Source of the DNA: Flavobacteriaceae bacterium
GTDB lineage: Bacteria; Bacteroidota; Bacteroidia; Flavobacteriales; Flavobacteriaceae
DNA: 64,000 nucleotides
NCBI GenBank assembly: GCA_947446865.1
Contig: CANFHX010000008.1
Location: 47,817 to 111,816 of the forward strand
Reading direction: 5' to 3'
Made by a program: the position numbers and the translations under genes. The notes under the pieces were generated by a model. It was not told the origin of the DNA and ran no database searches. It saw only the letters and a program-made list of their open reading frames with translations. Positions 26,269-35,384 of this stretch are shown piece by piece (position 1 is the stretch's first letter; each line of letters starts with the position of its first letter).

Positions 26269-26808
26269 TTGGATTTATCAACTTATAACCATTCTTTTAG
26301 TTTAAAAAATAAAATAGGAAGATTACTATGGAATTTAACATTTCCAATTTTGTTTCGTCCTTTTGCCTCTAGATTATTTAAAAAATGGCGGGTATTGGTA
26401 TTAAAATGTTTTGGTGCCAAAATAAAATGGTCTTCACATGTTTATGCTTCGGTAAAAATTTGGGCACCTTGGAATTTAGAAATAGGTGCTTATTCTAGTT
26501 TAGGTCCCAAAGTAGATTGTTACAACCAAGGAAAAATAATCATTGGCACCAATACAGTAATTTCTCAAAAGACCTATTTATGTGCTTCTTCGCATGACTA
26601 TAATTTAAAAAATTTTCCTTTAGTATTAAAACCTATTCTTATTGGTAGCGGCGTATGGATTGCTGCAGATGCTTTTATCGGTCCTAGTGTTACTATTGGA
26701 AATAATGCAGTGGTTGCTGCTAGAGCAGTTGTCGTTAAAAAAGTAGAGGAAAATGTAATTGTTGGAGGCAATCCAGCAAAATTTATAAAAACTAGAAATA
26801 TTGAATAA
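26269..26808 (+). CDS. WcaF-like hexapeptide acetyltransferase (TTG start)
   Basis: A 179-residue colanic-acid-type acetyltransferase. It begins at TTG 26269 with DLSTYNHSFSLKNKIGRLLW, the usual N-terminus of WcaF relatives, which settles the start. The helix repeats include MEIGAYSSLGPKVDCYNQGK-like turns, the catalytic SSHDYNLK, and the ending VVAARAVVVKKVEENVIVGG. It overlaps the next gene by 8 bp. Confidence 0.9.
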   Translation: MDLSTYNHSFSLKNKIGRLLWNLTFPILFRPFASRLFKKWRVLVLKCFGAKIKWSSHVYASVKIWAPWNLEIGAYSSLGPKVDCYNQGKIIIGTNTVISQKTYLCASSHDYNLKNFPLVLKPILIGSGVWIAADAFIGPSVTIGNNAVVAARAVVVKKVEENVIVGGNPAKFIKTRNIE

Positions 26809-27622
26809 TATCCCAATTACTGTAATTATTTCGGTTAAGAATGAAGCGCTTAATTTAACCTCCTGTCTGGAAAAACTTAATCGATTCAATCAAATTATAG
26901 TTGTAGATTCTGGAAGTACCGATGCTACTTTAAGCATAGCTGCTACTTTGGGAGCAGAAGTATTGCAATTTGTTTGGAATGGAAAATTTCCTAAAAAAAG
27001 AAATTGGACACTGCAAAACGCCAATATTCTTAACGAATGGGTATTGTTTTTAGATGCAGATGAGTTTGTAACACAAGACTTCGTTAATGAAGTAGAAATT
27101 AAAATACAAGAATCAAACTATAATGGTTTTACAATACAGTTTGAAAACTATTTTATGGACAAAAAACTGCGGTATGGATATGGGTTTAAAAAAACTGCAC
27201 TATTTAAGAAAACCAAGGGCGCATATGAAAAAATAGAGGAAAACTTCTGGAGTCACTTAGATATGGAAGTTCACGAACATCCTATAATAGAGGGTAAAAT
27301 TGGTCTTATTCATGCAAAAGTAATTCATAAAGATTTTAAAACTTTAGAACATTATATTGACAAGCATAATGCCTATTCCAGTTGGGAAGCACAGCGATAC
27401 ATGCAACTAAAAAAAACGAATAACGGGAATTTGTCTTTTAATCAAAAAATTAAATACGGACTTCTTAATACGGGTTTACTCCCCATGGTTTATTTTCTAG
27501 GTGCCTATTTTTTAAAATTAGGTTTTTTAGACGGTAAAGAAGGTTTTTATTTAGCCCGATTTAAAGCACATTACTTTTTTCAAATTCAAACTAAAGTCGC
27601 TTTCTTAAAATTAAAAAAATAA
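26801..27622 (+). CDS. GT2 family glycosyltransferase, WaaE/KdtX-like (TTG start)
   Basis: A 273-residue GT2 enzyme of the lipopolysaccharide-core beta-1,4-glucosyltransferase group: ITVIISVKNEALNLTSCLEK, IIVVDSGSTDATLSIAATLG, FPKKRNWTLQN and VLFLDADEFV (metal-binding DXD) are all typical. It starts at TTG 26801 inside the end of the acetyltransferase gene (8 bp overlap), so translation is coupled. A 148 bp gap follows. Confidence 0.9.
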   Translation: MNNIPITVIISVKNEALNLTSCLEKLNRFNQIIVVDSGSTDATLSIAATLGAEVLQFVWNGKFPKKRNWTLQNANILNEWVLFLDADEFVTQDFVNEVEIKIQESNYNGFTIQFENYFMDKKLRYGYGFKKTALFKKTKGAYEKIEENFWSHLDMEVHEHPIIEGKIGLIHAKVIHKDFKTLEHYIDKHNAYSSWEAQRYMQLKKTNNGNLSFNQKIKYGLLNTGLLPMVYFLGAYFLKLGFLDGKEGFYLARFKAHYFFQIQTKVAFLKLKK

Positions 27623-27770
27623 TTATAAACATAAATAATTGACTACTATAATTCTCATTAGTGGTAAATAGCAACACGTAAAAACAAATAATTGTTAACA
27701 TTACTAAAAACAAATAAATTTCAGCTATTTCTATTCAATTTTTTATACCTTTCAGCACAATTTAACATTT

Positions 27771-28538
27771 ATGCAATTTTCGATAATTACAATAAGCTTT
27801 AATCGTAAAGCAACAATTGCCAAAGCTATAGAAAGTGTTCTATCGCAAGACTATAAAAATATTCAATATATTGTCATTGATGGAAATTCTACAGATGGAA
27901 CCAAAGAAATAATAAACACTTATTCAGATAAAATAAGCATCCTTATTTCAGAAAATGACAAAGGCTTATATGAAGCGTTAAACAAAGGTATGCGATTAGC
28001 AACTGGAGATTTAATAGGTATCATGCATTCCGATGATGAATTTTATGACACAACTGTAGTGTCACAAATAGCGGCAGCATTTCAAAACAATCCAAATACA
28101 AACGGATTTTATGGCAATGGGATATACGTAAGCAATAATCAACATAAAAACATTATTAGGAATCGCATTTGTGGAGAATGTAGTGATAAAAAAATAACCT
28201 CCGGATGGTTACCTTTACATACTTCTGTTTATCTAAAAAAGAGTGTTATGGAAAAATATGGTTACTATGATGAAGAATTTAAAATTGCTTCTGACACCGA
28301 GCTATTATTGCGCTATTTACACCTACATAAACTTGAGTTAACTTATTTAAACTTCTATTTTGTAAAAATGAGAATGGGAGGATTAAGCACCGATTATAAT
28401 AATTTTTTTAAAGTATTATTAGAAGACTATAGAATTTACAAAAAATTTGGATTACCCGCATATAAAATAGTTTTTTATAAAAAAATCCTAACATTAAAAC
28501 AATATCTAAAAAACCAAAATAAAGTTACAGAAATCTAA
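27771..28538 (+). CDS. GT2 family glycosyltransferase (WcaA-like)
   Basis: A 255-residue GT2 enzyme: MQFSIITISFNRKATIAKAI, YIVIDGNSTDGTKEII near 41-56, and IMHSDDEFYD (DXD-like) near 84-93. DTELLLRYLHL near 176 holds the catalytic base region. It is the last glycosyltransferase of the locus and is followed by 306 bp without a gene. Confidence 0.9.
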   Translation: MQFSIITISFNRKATIAKAIESVLSQDYKNIQYIVIDGNSTDGTKEIINTYSDKISILISENDKGLYEALNKGMRLATGDLIGIMHSDDEFYDTTVVSQIAAAFQNNPNTNGFYGNGIYVSNNQHKNIIRNRICGECSDKKITSGWLPLHTSVYLKKSVMEKYGYYDEEFKIASDTELLLRYLHLHKLELTYLNFYFVKMRMGGLSTDYNNFFKVLLEDYRIYKKFGLPAYKIVFYKKILTLKQYLKNQNKVTEI

Positions 28539-28844
28539 TTATAACAAATTAGAATGTGGTATAATGTTTTAAATTTTTTTATAACTAACTTCCAATATTG
28601 TTTAATAGAATATATTTAACTTACTTTTTTGTAAGAATAAAATTATAAATTACTTTTATTTCAAATATAAATCGACAATTTACTTAAACTAATGTAATGA
28701 TTAGATAATCTAAAATTAAGTGATTACTAATCAAATATTAAAAACTTTACATATAAACCGCCTTTTTTAAGTTTTTAACTAAAAAAACAAATCTTAATTC
28801 TTAAATTATTAGATTTGTAATCCTAAATTCTATTATAATAGTAT
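28539..28844 (+). promoter_or_regulatory. Gene-free stretch with candidate promoter of the wza/wzc-like genes
   Basis: 306 bp of very AT-rich DNA. TAGATTTG at 28810-28817 is an exact TAnnTTTG box ending 27 bases before the next ATG; no -33 TTG is visible. The last two genes of the locus may thus be transcribed separately. No clear hairpin terminator for the transferase genes is seen. Confidence 0.45.
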
Positions 28845-29606
28845 ATGACTAAATCTATTTTTTATCTGAGCTTAACACTACTTCTATTGACTTCCTGTGT
28901 TTCTAAAAAGAAAATTTTATATTTTCAAGATTCAGACAAATTCACTTCCGTTGGCATAAACCAATTGGAAAGTAAAATTCAAATCAACGACATTTTAAAT
29001 ATTACAATTAGTGCCTTAGTTCCAGAAACAACTATACCATATAATTCTCAAAATTTTATTGGAACAACTAATCTTGAAACCTTGAAAATGAATGGCTATT
29101 TAGTAAACAACAAGGGGGAAATAGAAATGCCTGTTTTAGGAACTATTTCAGTAAAGAATAAAACTATAATACAATTAAGAAATGAATTAAAAAATATATT
29201 GGAGCAAGGAGGACATTTAGTAAAGCCTAGTGTAAATATTAGAATTTTAAATGGTAAGGTTACCATTTTAGGAGAAGTAAGTAATCCAGGTACTTATGCT
29301 TTTACAGAACAATTTATCTCTCTGCCACAAGCCCTGGGCTATGCTGGAGATTTAACTATAAATGGTAAAAGAACTGATATATTACTAATTCGAGAAATCG
29401 ATGGGGTTCGAGAAATATCACATATTGATTTAACTACTGCCAATTGGATGAATGATCCAAAATATTCTATAAAACAAAATGATGTAATTATTGTTAATCC
29501 TAATAGCAAAAAAATCCAATCAGGAGGATATAATCTTGGAGATTTAAGTGCTATTTTAGGAATTACTTCTTTGCTTGTAAGTTTTATAATTTTATTAAAA
29601 AAGTAA
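28845..29606 (+). CDS. Polysaccharide export outer membrane lipoprotein (Wza-like)
   Basis: A 253-residue lipoprotein with signal peptide and lipobox LLTSC (Cys18). The Poly_export domain (INDILNITISALVP) and one SLBB domain (VTILGEVSNPGTYAF) follow. A C-terminal hydrophobic helix (SAILGITSLLVSFIILLKK) would span the outer membrane, as in Wza. It would form the exit channel for the polysaccharide and sits 6 bp before the Wzc-like gene. Confidence 0.93.
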   Translation: MTKSIFYLSLTLLLLTSCVSKKKILYFQDSDKFTSVGINQLESKIQINDILNITISALVPETTIPYNSQNFIGTTNLETLKMNGYLVNNKGEIEMPVLGTISVKNKTIIQLRNELKNILEQGGHLVKPSVNIRILNGKVTILGEVSNPGTYAFTEQFISLPQALGYAGDLTINGKRTDILLIREIDGVREISHIDLTTANWMNDPKYSIKQNDVIIVNPNSKKIQSGGYNLGDLSAILGITSLLVSFIILLKK

Positions 29607-29612
29607 TACAAA

Positions 29613-32048
29613 ATGTTAAAAAATAAAAAAGACTTTTCCGAATTCTCTGAAGAAAAAAAGGCTACTCCTATTTATGAAATTATAGGGAAATATATGCAAT
29701 ATTGGCCTTGGTTTGTAGCTAGTGTAATAATAGCTATGTTTTTATCTATGATGTATTTACGCTACTCAAATAACATTTATAAAACCACTGCTTCAGTTAA
29801 AATTACTGAAGAAAACAGTCAAAATGTATCGGTTGATTTATCTAAAATATTTACTAAATCTACCATTAATTTAGAAAATGAAAAAGCAATTTTTAAATCC
29901 TATCGACTTTCTGAAAAATTAGTAAAAGATTATAATTTAAATATTAGTTATATATATAAGGGTAACATTAAAGAAAGCAATAATTATACTCCACCTTTTA
30001 TAGTAAGCTATAAGAAATCTAATGATAGTATCCATGAAAATTTAAAATATACTATTACTATTACTAAAACAGGGTACTCAATAGTAGATGAAAAATCTGG
30101 CGAAAAATATAATAAAAATGGATTCTGGATGTATAATTCAGTAAAAAAATTCCCAATAACTATTCAGCCTGCAACGAATCATAACATTATGAATAGCGTT
30201 GGTAAAAGTTATATTGTCTCCCTAATTCCAATTAAAGCAGCTACTTTACATTTGAGTAATTCTATAACAGTTGGACAGACTGAAAAAGGAAGTGATATAT
30301 TAAATTTATCCATTACTGGACCAGATGGAAAGCATTCGGAATTAATTTTGAATGCCTTAATTAAAGCTTATGAAGAAGATGGTATTAAAGACAAACAAGA
30401 AGTGTATAGAAAAACAATTGCATTTGTTGATGATCGCTTTGTGAAAATAAAAAAAGAGTTAGATTCTATTGAAGAATCAAAAAAAGTATATAAAACAAGC
30501 AATGATTTAAGTTTTCTTCAAAATGATGCGATAAATAGTTTAACTAATAAATTTGCAAAAGATCAAGTTTCTTATGATTTACAATTGCAAATGTCATTAG
30601 CTAAGATGCTAAAAGAAGATTTAGAAAAACAATCCGAATATAGTTTGTTACCACAAAACATTGGTATTCAAAATACTACAATCAATACCTTTGTAGATAA
30701 TTACAATACCAATGTATTGCAATTCCAAAAAATGCATGTCACAGCTGGAAATAACAATCCTACAATACAAATTGTAAGTAATACTTTGAATAATATAAAA
30801 AAGAACATAAACAACTCAACTCAAGGATATATACAACAAATACAATCTACTATCAATAAGAGTGAAGAAGCTGAAAAAAACGCACATAATGACTTCTCTA
30901 AAATTCCCGAAAAAGAGAAAATATTACGAAGTATAGAACGCCAACAAAATCTTAAAGAAAGCTTGTATTTATTATTATTACAAAAAAGAGAAGAAGCCTC
31001 TGTAAATAATGCGATTACCAATTCTAATACCAAAATAATTGATTATTCAATAACGGAATCTAATCCTATTTCCCCAAAAAGACAAACAACCTATCTTACG
31101 GCATTTTTACTTGGTTTATTTATTCCATACGGAATAATCTTTATCCTCTTCACTTTAGACGATAAAATTCATAAAGCTGGAGACGTAGAAAAATTATCAA
31201 AAGGAATCCCTTTATTATCTGAAATTCCAAATGTAACAGAAACTAAAGATGGATTAACCCAAAAAACTGAAGCTTTCCGAACATTAGTTAACAATACTAA
31301 TTTTATCACTCCTTTTGATACAAAAGAAGGAAAACTAATCTTTGTTACCTCAGCAAAAAAAGGAGAAGGAAAAACGTTTGTAGCATACAATTTATCTTCT
31401 GCTTATGCTAATTTAGAGAAAAAAACAATATTAGTAGGTACCGATTTTAGAAATCCACAGTTACACAAACATTTACAAAAAAATAGAAATGATATAAAAG
31501 GACTTTCTAATTATTTGCATAAAAGCGCATCAGAATGGAGAGAATTATTGTATCGACAAAAAGAAAATGATTGTGAATTTGATATATTATTAGCCGGAGA
31601 TATACCACCTAACCCTACTCTATTACTATCCTCTCAAAGATTTAAAGATTTAATTGAAGAATTAAAAAAAGAATATGATATCATAATTTTTGACACAGCT
31701 CCTTCACTGCTAGTTTCTGATTCATTAATTATTTCTAACAATGCCGATACCACACTCTTTGTTGTAAGGTCTGAAATAACCGAGAAAAGATTAGTAGAAT
31801 ATGCCGTGAAATTAAGCGAAGATAAAAAAATTAACAATGTTGCTTTTGTATTAAACGGAATTAACTTTAAGAATATTTATGGTTATAATTATAGTTACAG
31901 CTATGGTTATGGATACGGATATAACTACGGTTATGGTTATGGTTACGGCTTAGATGAAGCAACTAAAAAATGGTACCAACGAGGATTACTTGGAAGCTTT
32001 GTTAGAATATTTTCTAAAAAGAAGAAATCTAAAGAAACAGAATCTTAG
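29613..32048 (+). CDS. Wzc-like chain-length regulator with BY-kinase domain
   Basis: An 811-residue inner membrane protein: Wzz-type N-terminal part with TM near residues 33-50, a long periplasmic coiled-coil region, second TM near 495-515 (after NPISPKRQTT), and a C-terminal tyrosine kinase with Walker A TSAKKGEGKT near 572-581 and Walker A' IIFDTAPS near 690. Residues from about 756 form a tail in which tyrosine alternates with Gly, Asn or Ser (12 Tyr in about 23 residues), the autophosphorylation cluster. With the Wza-like protein it controls polymer length and export. Confidence 0.93.
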   Translation: MLKNKKDFSEFSEEKKATPIYEIIGKYMQYWPWFVASVIIAMFLSMMYLRYSNNIYKTTASVKITEENSQNVSVDLSKIFTKSTINLENEKAIFKSYRLSEKLVKDYNLNISYIYKGNIKESNNYTPPFIVSYKKSNDSIHENLKYTITITKTGYSIVDEKSGEKYNKNGFWMYNSVKKFPITIQPATNHNIMNSVGKSYIVSLIPIKAATLHLSNSITVGQTEKGSDILNLSITGPDGKHSELILNALIKAYEEDGIKDKQEVYRKTIAFVDDRFVKIKKELDSIEESKKVYKTSNDLSFLQNDAINSLTNKFAKDQVSYDLQLQMSLAKMLKEDLEKQSEYSLLPQNIGIQNTTINTFVDNYNTNVLQFQKMHVTAGNNNPTIQIVSNTLNNIKKNINNSTQGYIQQIQSTINKSEEAEKNAHNDFSKIPEKEKILRSIERQQNLKESLYLLLLQKREEASVNNAITNSNTKIIDYSITESNPISPKRQTTYLTAFLLGLFIPYGIIFILFTLDDKIHKAGDVEKLSKGIPLLSEIPNVTETKDGLTQKTEAFRTLVNNTNFITPFDTKEGKLIFVTSAKKGEGKTFVAYNLSSAYANLEKKTILVGTDFRNPQLHKHLQKNRNDIKGLSNYLHKSASEWRELLYRQKENDCEFDILLAGDIPPNPTLLLSSQRFKDLIEELKKEYDIIIFDTAPSLLVSDSLIISNNADTTLFVVRSEITEKRLVEYAVKLSEDKKINNVAFVLNGINFKNIYGYNYSYSYGYGYGYNYGYGYGYGLDEATKKWYQRGLLGSFVRIFSKKKKSKETES

Positions 32049-32072
32049 TAACAAATTAATTAAACACAATTA

Positions 32073-32121
32073 AATACGCTTTGTAATTACAACCTTCAGT
32101 AATACAAAGCGTATTTTTTTT
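32073..32121 (+). terminator. Terminator of the polysaccharide locus
   Basis: A perfect 13 bp stem, AATACGCTTTGTA (32073-32085) with TACAAAGCGTATT (32103-32115), then T run to 32121. It lies 24 bp after the wzc-like stop and 6 bp before the end of the convergent miaE, so it may serve both directions. Confidence 0.92.
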
Positions 32122-32126
32122 ATCTC

Positions 32127-32708
32127 TTATCCATGAACTGTTTCCGACTTTCCGTAATTAGTGATTAATTCACCTTCAAAATCCAACCATTCTTTCCAAC
32201 GTTTATCAACGTCAACTTTTTCAGTATATTTTCTAGCAAACTTCAAGAAAGTTGTATAGTGACCTGCTTCGCTAATCATCAAAACTCTGTAAAATTCTGC
32301 CAAGTCTTTATCTTCAATATTTTGAGACAGTACTTTAAAACGTTCACAACTTCTAGCTTCAATCATTGCTGAAAACAATAATCGATCTACAAAAGCATCG
32401 TTACGGCTCCCGTCTTTTTTCATGAATTTAAAAAGCTCATTTACATAATGATCTTTGCGTTCTCTTCCCAATTTCAATCCACGTTCTTTGATGATATTGT
32501 GTACCATTTGAAAATGTTCAATTTCTTCTTTGGCTATTTCCAACAAATCAGTTACTAAATCTTCGTGTTCCGAATTATAAGTTATAATAGTGATGATATT
32601 GGTTGCTGCTTTTTGTTCGCACCAAGCATGATCGGTAAGGATTTCTTCAATATTCGATTCGACAATCGTAACCCATCTTGGGTCGGTAACTAATTTTAAA
32701 CCTAACAT
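32127..32708 (-). CDS. miaE: tRNA 2-methylthio-N6-isopentenyladenosine hydroxylase (MiaE)
   Basis: A 193-residue ferritin-like diiron enzyme. Iron ligands are visible as EQKAA near 31, EEIEHFQ near 64-70, EARSCERF near 117-124 and SEAGHY near 149. MiaE hydroxylates the isopentenyl side chain of ms2i6A37 in tRNAs reading UNN codons. Length and motif spacing match the family. A candidate -7 box TAATTTTG lies on the minus strand at 32732-32739. It is a single gene convergent with the polysaccharide locus. Confidence 0.92.
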   Translation of the reverse strand: MLGLKLVTDPRWVTIVESNIEEILTDHAWCEQKAATNIITIITYNSEHEDLVTDLLEIAKEEIEHFQMVHNIIKERGLKLGRERKDHYVNELFKFMKKDGSRNDAFVDRLLFSAMIEARSCERFKVLSQNIEDKDLAEFYRVLMISEAGHYTTFLKFARKYTEKVDVDKRWKEWLDFEGELITNYGKSETVHG

Positions 32709-32769
32709 TTGTATAGTATTTTAGATAAATGCAAAATTATGTCTTTTCTTTGTAAATGAATTGGATATT

Positions 32770-34002
32770 ATGCTAAAATCTAAAAGTTTATTGATTATTG
32801 GTTTTGTTTGGCCCGAGCCTAAATCTTCGGCAGCTGGCAATAGAATGATGCAATTAATTAAATTGTTTCAGGCAGAAGACTATCATGTAACTTTTGCAAG
32901 TACTGCTCAGAATTTAGAATTCTCTGAAGACGTTTCTATTATTGGCGTTAAAGCAAAAACTATCGAATTAAATTCAGTCACTTTTGATGATTTTGTAAAA
33001 GAATTAAATCCAAATATTGTTTTATTTGACCGATTTATGGTAGAAGAACAATTTGGATGGCGTGTATCCGAAAGCTGTCCAAATGCTTTAAAAATCCTAG
33101 ACACCGAAGATTTACATTGTTTGCGCCAAGCGCGACAATTGGCGGTGAAAGAAAATCGTAAATTTATTTTAGACGATTTATTTTCGGATGTTGCCAAAAG
33201 AGAAATTGCTGGTATTCTTCGATGTGATATGTCGCTGATGGTTTCCGAATTTGAAATGGAATTACTTCAAAATCATTTCAAAATTTCAAAAGATTTATTG
33301 TACTACCTACCCATTTTTGCAGAAAAACTAGATGCAATTCCAACTTATAAGGAACGGAATGATTTTGTTTTTATTGGGAATTTTCTTCACGAACCCAATT
33401 GGGATTGTGTAAAATATTTGGCCGAAGTTATTTGGCCTCTATTGCATTTGAAATTGCCAGATGCAAAACTATTCATTTATGGCGCTTATCCCTCGCAGAA
33501 AGTTCTCGAATTACATAAGCCTAAACAGAATTTTTATATAATGGGAAGGGCAGCCAATGCTTTTGATGTTGTAAAAAAAGCTAAAGTCGTTTTGGCTCCA
33601 ATTCGCTTTGGTGCTGGAATAAAAGGAAAATTAATTGAAGCGATGCAATGCGGAACACCAAGCGTGACTTCTTCTATAGGTGCCGAGTCTATGAATGGCG
33701 ATTTAGATTGGAATGGGTTCATTAAAGATACTCCAAATGATTTTGTTGCTGCGGCTGTTACAATTTATGAAGACAAAAAACTTTGGAAGCAAAGTCAGGA
33801 AAATGGGTTAGAAATTCTTAAAAAAAGATACAAGAAAGCTTATTTTGAAAAAGAATTTTTTATTGAAATTAATTCGCTTTTAGAAAACTTAAAACCACAT
33901 CGAAATAGTAATTTTATAGGCTCTATATTGCAACACCATTCACTTTCAAGTACCAAATACATGAGTAAGTGGATTGAGGAGAAGAATAAAATTAAGATTT
34001 AA
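32770..34002 (+). CDS. GT4-like glycosyltransferase
   Basis: A 410-residue GT-B protein outside the main locus. LLIIGFVWPEPKSSAAGNRM at the N-terminus, NALKILDTEDLHCLRQAR near 107, and a donor domain with FVFIGNFLHEPNWDCVKYL and VLAPIRFGAGIKGKLIEAMQ, CGTPSVTSSIGAESM. The ATG at 32770 is preferred to an in-frame TTG at 32761. It is divergent from miaE with a short shared intergenic region. The target glycan is unknown. Confidence 0.85.
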   Translation: MLKSKSLLIIGFVWPEPKSSAAGNRMMQLIKLFQAEDYHVTFASTAQNLEFSEDVSIIGVKAKTIELNSVTFDDFVKELNPNIVLFDRFMVEEQFGWRVSESCPNALKILDTEDLHCLRQARQLAVKENRKFILDDLFSDVAKREIAGILRCDMSLMVSEFEMELLQNHFKISKDLLYYLPIFAEKLDAIPTYKERNDFVFIGNFLHEPNWDCVKYLAEVIWPLLHLKLPDAKLFIYGAYPSQKVLELHKPKQNFYIMGRAANAFDVVKKAKVVLAPIRFGAGIKGKLIEAMQCGTPSVTSSIGAESMNGDLDWNGFIKDTPNDFVAAAVTIYEDKKLWKQSQENGLEILKKRYKKAYFEKEFFIEINSLLENLKPHRNSNFIGSILQHHSLSSTKYMSKWIEEKNKIKI

Positions 34003-34043
34003 TATTTTTATGTATTTTTGCTTTTTTCTTAAAAACACACAAA

Positions 34044-35375
34044 ATGTATAAAATATTATTTTCTATCAGTTTGTTATTCTTTGGTTTAAAGATACATTCA
34101 CAAACTAATCCTGCAATCACCGCATGGATTCAAAATACTAATAACACAACAGGACGTCATTATCTTTCTGGAAATTCTACTATAATTAATGATGTGGCTT
34201 TAGCCAATATTCAAAATGTGCAATATTCCGCCAATTGGTCTTATGTAACCACTCAAGGAGTTCCTTCTTTTATTACTGGTCCATTTACTGCCAACCCAAA
34301 TACTGTTATTACTGCAATACCGTCCATTTATAAAATTCCATTAAATCCCTTACCAAATACCGGTGCATTAACTGCTACAGGAGCAGGAAATATTGGGGTA
34401 TTTATTAATGGTGTAGGACTTTTTAGTTATGGCGATGGTTTTTCTTATACTCCGGCTTCCAATTCAGATACTCCCACTGCTAATGGAGTTTGGAGACGCG
34501 ATGCGGTTAAAGCCGAAATAATTGGTTTTGATTGTGCTAAAGCGCACCCAGCAGCTCAAGGAAATTACCACCACCATCAAAACCCAAGTGCATTTAATTT
34601 AGATTTACTGCAACTTTCCACTATTTGCAATCTTTACCCATCGGATGGTTTATATACTATTAATCCTACAATTCATTCGCCGCTAATTGGTTTTGCCTAT
34701 GATGGATTTCCAATTTATGGTGCTTTTGGATATACTAGTACCAACGGAACTGGAGGCATTTCTAGAATGAAATCGAGTTATCAGTTGCGAAATATTACAA
34801 CTAGAACCACTTATGCCGACGGTACTGATGTTGTAGATGGACCACCTATTAGTAGTACTTTCCCGTTGGGATGGTATCGTGAAGATTATGAATATATCGC
34901 GCATCCGTCTGACCCAAGTTATCTAGACGAACACAATGGCAGATTTTGTATCACACCCGAATATCCAAGTGGTATTTATTGTTATTTTTCAACTGTAGAT
35001 AGTAATTATAATTCGACTTACCCATATTGTGTAGGACCAACGTATTATGGCGTGAAAAATGTTGTAAAAGTAACTGCCGTAACAGAATCAACAACACCCT
35101 ATTTGGATGCAATAACTTTTGGAAAAAATGATTTTTCTATTACTATTGCACCTAATCCTGCACAAGATTTTATAGCCATACAATCGCAAATGGCCTATTC
35201 CGATTACAAGATTGAACTTATTGACGAATTGGGTAAGGTAATAGCAAATAGTGTTATTGTTAAAGGAAGTACACTAAGCGTTATTGATGTTCAAACGGTT
35301 TATAGCGGAACTTATTTTGTTAAAATTTCAAATGAAAACGCCACTAAAATCTATAAAGTAATCATCGATAAGTAG
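34044..35375 (+). CDS. Secreted YHYH-domain protein with type IX sorting signal
   Basis: A 443-residue protein with a signal peptide (about 1-19, ending HSQ), a YHYH-type domain (GNYHHHQNPSAF near 172-183; LIGFAYDGFPIYGAFGY near 212-228; CYFSTVDSNYN near 313) and a C-terminal Por-secretion sorting domain of about 75 residues (APNPAQDFIAI ... IELIDELGKVI ... GTYFVKI). The sorting domain directs export and surface attachment by the T9SS, diagnostic of Bacteroidetes. Function of YHYH proteins is unknown; the His-rich core suggests metal binding. Confidence 0.88.
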   Translation: MYKILFSISLLFFGLKIHSQTNPAITAWIQNTNNTTGRHYLSGNSTIINDVALANIQNVQYSANWSYVTTQGVPSFITGPFTANPNTVITAIPSIYKIPLNPLPNTGALTATGAGNIGVFINGVGLFSYGDGFSYTPASNSDTPTANGVWRRDAVKAEIIGFDCAKAHPAAQGNYHHHQNPSAFNLDLLQLSTICNLYPSDGLYTINPTIHSPLIGFAYDGFPIYGAFGYTSTNGTGGISRMKSSYQLRNITTRTTYADGTDVVDGPPISSTFPLGWYREDYEYIAHPSDPSYLDEHNGRFCITPEYPSGIYCYFSTVDSNYNSTYPYCVGPTYYGVKNVVKVTAVTESTTPYLDAITFGKNDFSITIAPNPAQDFIAIQSQMAYSDYKIELIDELGKVIANSVIVKGSTLSVIDVQTVYSGTYFVKISNENATKIYKVIIDK

Positions 35376-35384
35376 TTCGGTTTA

